Shown here in pieces: positions 59,622-64,000 of a stretch of DNA of 64,000 nucleotides. Each line of letters begins with the position of its first letter. The first letter of the stretch is position 1. Origin of the DNA: Lachnospiraceae bacterium G11 (GTDB lineage Bacteria > Bacillota > Clostridia > Lachnospirales > Lachnospiraceae); the NCBI GenBank assembly GCA_900103495.1, contig FMWZ01000017.1, positions 1 to 64,000 of the forward strand, read 5' to 3'. A program made the translations under genes and the position numbers. The notes beneath the pieces are model-generated. The model worked only from the letters and a program-made list of their open reading frames with translations. It did not search any database and was not told the DNA's origin.

Positions 59622-59936
59622 ATGACAGGAGAAGAGCGGATAGCTGAACTCCACAGACGCGTACGCGAAAGAAACAGGATGAGAGAGCGCTATTTGACCA
59701 ATGCTCTAGGGACAGTAGCATGTGCGCTATTCTTAAGCGTCTTGGTTATGATTTCCGAAGAGGGGACCCATACCGGGGCATTGGCGGGAATATATAGCGG
59801 CTCAACTATGCTTTTTGGAAACGCAGGAGCATATGTGCTTACAGCCGTTGTGGCTTTTATGCTTGGAGTCGTGATAACGGCTTTAATAAAGCACTTTTAT
59901 AAAGATGAAGAAAAAATGGAGGGTAATGAAAGATGA
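59622..59936 (+). CDS. EERI two-helix membrane protein, copy 3
   Basis: A 104-residue paralogue: TGEERIAELHRRVRERNRMRER, two hydrophobic helices, loop IYSGSTMLFGNAGAYV, then AFMLGVVITAL as in copy 1. ATG 59622 is seven bases after GGAGG and gives the same N-terminus as copy 1; ATG 59616 would be too close. It overlaps the surface protein gene by ATGA. Confidence 0.78.
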   Translation: MTGEERIAELHRRVRERNRMRERYLTNALGTVACALFLSVLVMISEEGTHTGALAGIYSGSTMLFGNAGAYVLTAVVAFMLGVVITALIKHFYKDEEKMEGNER

Positions 59937-61435
59937 AGAAGTTTACTGAGGGGATAGCGAAGGCATTGTGTGTGTTCATTTCTGCAACAATGTGCGCCAC
60001 AGTATTTCCTCAGGCATCGCTTAAAGCGCAGGCGGCCGGAACTGGCAAAGATTTGCAGCTTGGTGCCACAGTATTAAATGACAATGTAAATACCACAAGC
60101 GCACCCGTAGTTTACTACGATTCATTGAGAAATACATGGAATGTAGTTGGTTACGGGGGAACAGGGGTGGCAAGTTCAGCAGGTACCATTACTCTGATAT
60201 CATCCTCCAGCTTTTATCAAGGACGTTATAGTTCCCAAACTCAATATAGCAATAATTACAGTGGAAGCAACCTGCAGACCGCAATGGATTTTTTCACAGA
60301 AAGGCTTACCACAGGTGAAAAAGGTGCGGTTGCCTTAAAGACTCTCACAGGCGGAAACCCCAACTATGGAGTATCGGGACATAATGAAAACGATATCAGT
60401 GGGCCAACCGTTTCCAATGCGGTAATGTGGCCTTTGTCTGTGGCCGAGGCTAACCAGCTAAATAGTGACTTTTGGGATTGTAGAGGATACGATTGGTGGC
60501 TACGTTCGCCGGGAAGAAGTGATGACTATGCCGCGTATGTCGGGATGGGTTACTTGAATCCGTCTGGCACAGATGTGACTAGTTACAGAATTGACATGCG
60601 CCCCGCTATTAATTTAAATCTTTCATCTATTATCTTTACATCTGCCGCCGAAGGCGGCAAATCATCCGGTAGTGTAGGGGCCGGCGCTTTAACAGAACCA
60701 TCCGCATATGATGGGAACTCGGGATGGAAACTGACGGTTTTAGACAGCAGTAGAAGTTTTACGGCATCCCGTGCAGACAGCGCCAGTGTGCCCTCCGGAG
60801 ACACTATTGTTATAGATTACACGGGAGCTACCGTGGGCTCTAATGAATTTGTCTCGGCAATACTCCTTGATTCCTCGGGAAATCTTCTCTACTATGGAAA
60901 GATTCAAAGCAAGTTCTCCGGAAATGCGGATGATTCCGCTTTAGTCACAATTCCCGATGGACTTACAGACGGAACATACACCTTAAAGATTTTCTCCGAA
61001 CAGTGTAATGGAGACAAGTTAACAGACCTTGCATCGGCATTCAGCGCAATAAACATTACCGTGGATGCATCAGCGCCAAGGACATATACTTTACCGGTTC
61101 CTGTGTCTGTTCCTATATCGATTTCTGTGGCAGATGGGGAAACTGAAAATGAGGAGTCTCAGGTTTCTACAAAGAAAGACTGGCTTGAAATCGTGGATGA
61201 TGCAATCGACGAAGCCATAAAGAAAGGGGATTCTCAGACTATTTATCTTTGGGGGGTAACAGGCCTTCCCATTACAACTATGAGAAAGCTTAAGGATAAT
61301 CCCCAGATAACCCTTGTCCTTAACTATACCTATGAAAACGTGGAATACAATGTCACTATCCCAGGTAAGAACGTGGTAGTGGATGATACCATTCCTTGGT
61401 ACGGCCCACTATACCTCAATAAATATTATAGTTAG
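59933..61435 (+). CDS. Secreted DUF6273-like surface protein
   Basis: A 500-residue secreted protein. Signal peptide in residues 1-35 (charged start, hydrophobic stretch, cleavage near QAAG). Residues ~45-225 hold the domain with DWWLRSPGRSDDYAAYV and DMRPAINLNLSSI..FTS, known to me as DUF6273, common in Lachnospiraceae surface proteins. The C-terminus has a segment with TIYLWGVTGLPITTMRKLKD and ends WYGPLYLNKYYS; there is no LPxTG anchor. Placed at the end of the ECF cassette, it is a candidate target or sensor. A REP-like repeat covers its stop codon. Confidence 0.85.
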   Translation: MKKFTEGIAKALCVFISATMCATVFPQASLKAQAAGTGKDLQLGATVLNDNVNTTSAPVVYYDSLRNTWNVVGYGGTGVASSAGTITLISSSSFYQGRYSSQTQYSNNYSGSNLQTAMDFFTERLTTGEKGAVALKTLTGGNPNYGVSGHNENDISGPTVSNAVMWPLSVAEANQLNSDFWDCRGYDWWLRSPGRSDDYAAYVGMGYLNPSGTDVTSYRIDMRPAINLNLSSIIFTSAAEGGKSSGSVGAGALTEPSAYDGNSGWKLTVLDSSRSFTASRADSASVPSGDTIVIDYTGATVGSNEFVSAILLDSSGNLLYYGKIQSKFSGNADDSALVTIPDGLTDGTYTLKIFSEQCNGDKLTDLASAFSAINITVDASAPRTYTLPVPVSVPISISVADGETENEESQVSTKKDWLEIVDDAIDEAIKKGDSQTIYLWGVTGLPITTMRKLKDNPQITLVLNYTYENVEYNVTIPGKNVVVDDTIPWYGPLYLNKYYS

Positions 61436-61463
61436 GTGCAATTGGGGCCTGCTTTTTGCACCT
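61434..61463. repeat. REP-like repeat at the surface protein stop codon
   Basis: AGGTGCAATTGGGGCCTG then CTTTTTGCACCT: palindrome ends kept, right half shortened. The TAG stop overlaps its first bases. Confidence 0.6.
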
Positions 61464-61500
61464 AAATAAAAAACTCTCTTCGTAACTAAAAATAGCAGAA

Positions 61501-61540
61501 TTGTGTGACAAAATGAGTTATAATATAAAATAATCACACA
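61501..61540 (+). promoter_or_regulatory. Promoter region of the diguanylate cyclase gene with inverted repeat
   Basis: TTGTGT (61501-61506), 17 bp, TATAAA (61524-61529). TGTGTGA (61502-61508) and TCACACA (61534-61540) are exact inverse repeats bracketing the promoter, which may be an operator. Confidence 0.5.
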
Positions 61541-61556
61541 GAAAAGAGGGCATGAT

Positions 61557-63059
61557 ATGAACGAGGTTACGAGACGAGAGTATGAAGGTTTTATCCTGCA
61601 GAACAGAGCTAAAGTTAACAGATACCTGAATATCGCACTTTTATGCTTCACCATAACGGGTCCGGCCATAGCCCTCGGGATTAAGGCGGGATTCTTCCCG
61701 GATGTTACATACATGGCGTGTCTTGTGATTTCGCTCTACGTTCTTGGCATGTCGTTAATTCATTATATTTTGATGAAGAAAATGCCCAAGTCTCTTTTTA
61801 CCGCTCTATTCGCATTGACCGCTTTGGATATACTTTTGGTTTACATGACATATTCCCATGTAAATATCTTTTTAACCTGGTTTCTGGTGCCGATATTAAG
61901 CCTTTTGTTTTGTGATAAAATCATTTTCTGCTATTCAGTGTGCTTAAACTATGTTCTTATGTTTACAACCACATGGATGACGGCGGCCTACCAGGTGGCA
62001 TTAAGAGACGACTATGTGGATTCCGTTGCATATTTTAGGGATGTAATGGGCGGTTATACAATAGAAACCGTCATTCTTTCCATAAGTGCCTATATGATAG
62101 GCAAGCTGACCGAGGACCACTACAGAGAACTCTTCAGGCAGTATGGAAGGATTAAAAGCCATGAGAAAGAAATGGGTGAGAAGATGAAACTTCTTGAATC
62201 CATGGTTGAAATCTATGACAACGTCAACTACATCAACTTCATTGACAGTACAGAAATGTCCTTAAGAGATGATATGAATACAAAACATGGCATTGATATG
62301 TCTACTCAGACCCATACAATAGTGAGTCAGGGAATTAAGGCCAATGTAATGTCTGATCAGATGGAGGCATATCTTAACTTCACGAACATCAAAACAGTTC
62401 GCGCCCGTCTTTCACAGAAAAAGATTATAAGTGCTGACTTTATAGATGTGGTTAAGGGATGGTTCAGAGCTCAGTATATTACTGTGGATTCCACCATTGA
62501 CGGAATACCCAACAGCATTATTTTCACAACTCGAAATGTAGATGACGAGAAACGACGTGAAGAGCATCTCATCAGAATTTCAATGACGGATGAGATGACC
62601 AGATTATATAACAGAAGATGTTATGATGAGGATCTGGATGAGTACAGGAAACTTGAGAGCCTTGAGGAGGATTTTGTCCTGTTCTCTGTTGATGTTAACG
62701 GTCTTAAGAACGTTAATGATACCAAAGGTCATGCTGCAGGTGATGAGCTTATTAAAGGCGCAGCCAACTGCCTTGCCCTCATAATCGGGCATAAGGGTAA
62801 AGCCTACAGAACCGGCGGAGATGAATTTATGGCAATTGTCCACACAGAAAATCCTGAGGAGCTTCGTGAAGAAATTCAAAAGAAGGCTTCAGAGTGGCAC
62901 GGTGTCTATATAGATAAGGTTACTTTGTCCGTGGGATACGCTACGACTAAAGAGCATATAGAGGCCAAGGTTGATGAACTTGAGCGCCTTGCCGATGCCG
63001 ATATGTATATGGAGAAAGAGAAATACTATAAATCTCTTGGAATAGACAGAAGAAGATAA
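61557..63059 (+). CDS. Membrane diguanylate cyclase
   Basis: A 500-residue protein: six hydrophobic helices in residues 20-190, a coiled linker, a PAS-like stretch (about 210-320), and a C-terminal GGDEF domain with DVNGLKNVNDTKGHAAGDELI and the intact RTGGDEFMAIV site. It should make cyclic di-GMP. An RxxD inhibitory site is not seen. Together with the EAL protein at 44594 it indicates c-di-GMP signalling. Confidence 0.93.
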   Translation: MNEVTRREYEGFILQNRAKVNRYLNIALLCFTITGPAIALGIKAGFFPDVTYMACLVISLYVLGMSLIHYILMKKMPKSLFTALFALTALDILLVYMTYSHVNIFLTWFLVPILSLLFCDKIIFCYSVCLNYVLMFTTTWMTAAYQVALRDDYVDSVAYFRDVMGGYTIETVILSISAYMIGKLTEDHYRELFRQYGRIKSHEKEMGEKMKLLESMVEIYDNVNYINFIDSTEMSLRDDMNTKHGIDMSTQTHTIVSQGIKANVMSDQMEAYLNFTNIKTVRARLSQKKIISADFIDVVKGWFRAQYITVDSTIDGIPNSIIFTTRNVDDEKRREEHLIRISMTDEMTRLYNRRCYDEDLDEYRKLESLEEDFVLFSVDVNGLKNVNDTKGHAAGDELIKGAANCLALIIGHKGKAYRTGGDEFMAIVHTENPEELREEIQKKASEWHGVYIDKVTLSVGYATTKEHIEAKVDELERLADADMYMEKEKYYKSLGIDRRR

Positions 63060-63075
63060 TAATCTTACATAGAGA

Positions 63076-63267
63076 TTACTTTAATCCAAACAAAGCAAGA
63101 AACATCTGTTTAAGGCGTTTCTTGCTTTTTGTTTCTTTGGGAGCTAAGGGCACGGGATGGGTATACTCGTCGATTAACGCCTTCTCGGCGGCGTACTCGT
63201 CGTAGTTACCGAAATAATCCGAGGCCTTGGTTCCATATTCATTTGTGGGGGAATTGTATTCAGACAT
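63076..63267 (-). CDS. Small uncharacterised protein
   Basis: A 63-residue protein, acidic and Tyr-rich at the N-terminus (GNYDEYAAEKALIDEY) and basic with a hydrophobic end (KSKKRLKQMFLALFGLK) that could lie on a membrane. It sits 10 bases behind the mscS stop, likely in the same transcript. No family recognised. Confidence 0.55.
   Translation of the reverse strand: MSEYNSPTNEYGTKASDYFGNYDEYAAEKALIDEYTHPVPLAPKETKSKKRLKQMFLALFGLK
63092..63130 (+). terminator. Terminator of the cyclase gene inside the convergent small gene
   Basis: AAAGCAAGAAAC and GTTTCTTGCTTT pair with a 13-base loop and a T-rich tail on the + strand. It lies within the 3' coding part of the minus-strand gene at 63076. Confidence 0.65.
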
Positions 63268-63277
63268 AATCTCTCCC

Positions 63278-64000
63278 CTACTTCATATGTACATCAATCT
63301 GAGGGAATGCAATCTCGATTCCAGCATCGTCAAAGGCACACTTGATTTCTTTGTTGAGAAGTCTCTTTCCTGTAAAAATATCAGCCTCTTTAACATCCGC
63401 AACAAATTTAAGAACTACGGAAGAGTCAGCCAGATTATCGACTCCGAGATAAGTGATGTCACCCTTGAAAATCTTGGAATTGCGTTCCTTGATATCCGCA
63501 AGAATATCATCAATCACTTCGTCGATCTTTCTTAAATCTGTGGCATAGGAAACACCCACTTCAACAACAGCAACTGAAGTGCTCCTTGAGCGGTTCAATA
63601 CATTCTTGATATCAGAGTTATTGATAATCTTTAAATTCTTACCCATATCTCTGATGCCGGTAGTACGTATTCCGATAAAATCCACAGTTCCTCTGAACCC
63701 ATCGACTTCGATAATATCCCCGACATTAAACTGGTTCTCAAATATAATGAAAAGTCCGGTAACCAGATCGGCCACGAGACTCTCGGCTCCAAAACCGACT
63801 ACCAAAGCTACGATTCCGACACCGGCAAAGACTGTGCCCACACCAACACCCAGGATTGTCAAAACCCAGCATATTCCAATCAAAACAGCGGCGTATCTGA
63901 CGACGCTGGCAAGAACGGTAATAAGTGTATTTGCTCGGCTGTTCTTCCTTGGAATCAGCTTGATTATAATCTGCGCCAGGGAGTTGAAAGCGTATGTAAA
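63278..64000 (-). CDS. MscS family mechanosensitive channel, 5' end outside window
   Basis: The frame is open from 63278 to the window edge, giving 240 residues; the N-terminus is missing. The pore helix is seen in GVGIVALVVGFGAESLVADLVTGLFIIFE, followed by the beta domain FNVGDIIEVDGFRGTVDFIGIRTT. An upstream segment (LAQIIIKLIPRKNSRANTL) supports a longer protein. It opens under membrane tension to release solutes. Confidence 0.93.
   Translation of the reverse strand, partial: FTYAFNSLAQIIIKLIPRKNSRANTLITVLASVVRYAAVLIGICWVLTILGVGVGTVFAGVGIVALVVGFGAESLVADLVTGLFIIFENQFNVGDIIEVDGFRGTVDFIGIRTTGIRDMGKNLKIINNSDIKNVLNRSRSTSVAVVEVGVSYATDLRKIDEVIDDILADIKERNSKIFKGDITYLGVDNLADSSVVLKFVADVKEADIFTGKRLLNKEIKCAFDDAGIEIAFPQIDVHMK

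Noticed and set aside
1-64000. CRISPR array, prophage or insertion sequence
   Set aside because: No regularly spaced repeats, transposase, integrase or phage structural genes seen; the only repeats are short REP-like palindromes and paralogous genes.

Overview
The window looks like chromosomal DNA of an anaerobic, low-to-mid GC Firmicute of the Clostridia, most likely a Lachnospiraceae member. The signs are a cysS-mrnC-rlmB-sigH housekeeping block in the Bacillus/Clostridium order, a type A RNase P RNA, a clostridial one-chain purL, tRNA genes without encoded CCA, AGGAGG ribosome binding sites, and a secreted protein with the WWLRSPG repeat-type domain and WYGPLY C-terminus common in that family. 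No phage, insertion sequence or CRISPR array is visible. Most genes are on the + strand; the exceptions are capA, the 761-residue protein, the PBP1A pair and the two genes at the right end.

Layout. 1-500: no gene, but two long hairpin-forming palindromes and several copies of a short GTGCAA...TTGCAC repeat. 496-6164: capA (minus), rnpB, two adjacent COG0523/CobW metallochaperone genes (one with a striking His/Asp/Cys tract), a nitroreductase, a PH-like protein, and a shrunken FolC-like protein. 6364-9882: a large uncharacterised protein with an N-terminal cyclic-nucleotide-binding-like fold, a small unknown protein and a TetR regulator. 9963-20131: purL, alaX-like editing protein, queH, argS, a small Cys-rich protein, an M32 carboxypeptidase and azlCD. 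20223-20441: tRNA-Val and tRNA-Met.

20599-35452 is a coherent metabolic island: a PEP-synthase-like protein with a KaiC-like N-terminus and a LuxR-type regulator, then a P-II protein heading a polyamine-type ABC transporter (potABCD), two ornithine-cyclodeaminase-family proteins, a three/four-component amino acid or amine dehydrogenase (2Fe-2S protein, FAD/4Fe-4S protein, BFD-type protein, DAO-type flavoprotein) and an iron alcohol dehydrogenase. Its two internal promoters share a CTACTT-AAA-AAGTAG palindrome about 65 bp before the expected start. I infer uptake and oxidative breakdown of an amine, imino acid or opine-like compound under nitrogen control.

35544-52886: a membrane-anchored alpha/beta hydrolase, a radical SAM protein, a phosphoesterase, ispF-cysS-mrnC-rlmB-sigH followed directly by a barnase/barstar pair, an EAL protein, tRNA-Thr, PBP1A, yigZ, mgtE with an unusual structured leader containing a small ORF, and a YhfC-like membrane protein. 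53029-54867: typA.

54947-61435 is the most novel-looking region: two tandem paralogous cassettes, each with an ECF sigma factor, a multi-spanning membrane protein and a PrsW-like intramembrane glutamic protease, with three paralogous small two-helix EERI proteins between them and ending in a secreted surface protein. I propose a membrane-signalling system in which PrsW-type proteolysis frees the sigma factor from a tiny membrane anti-sigma factor. The window ends with a diguanylate cyclase, a small unknown gene and a partial mscS.
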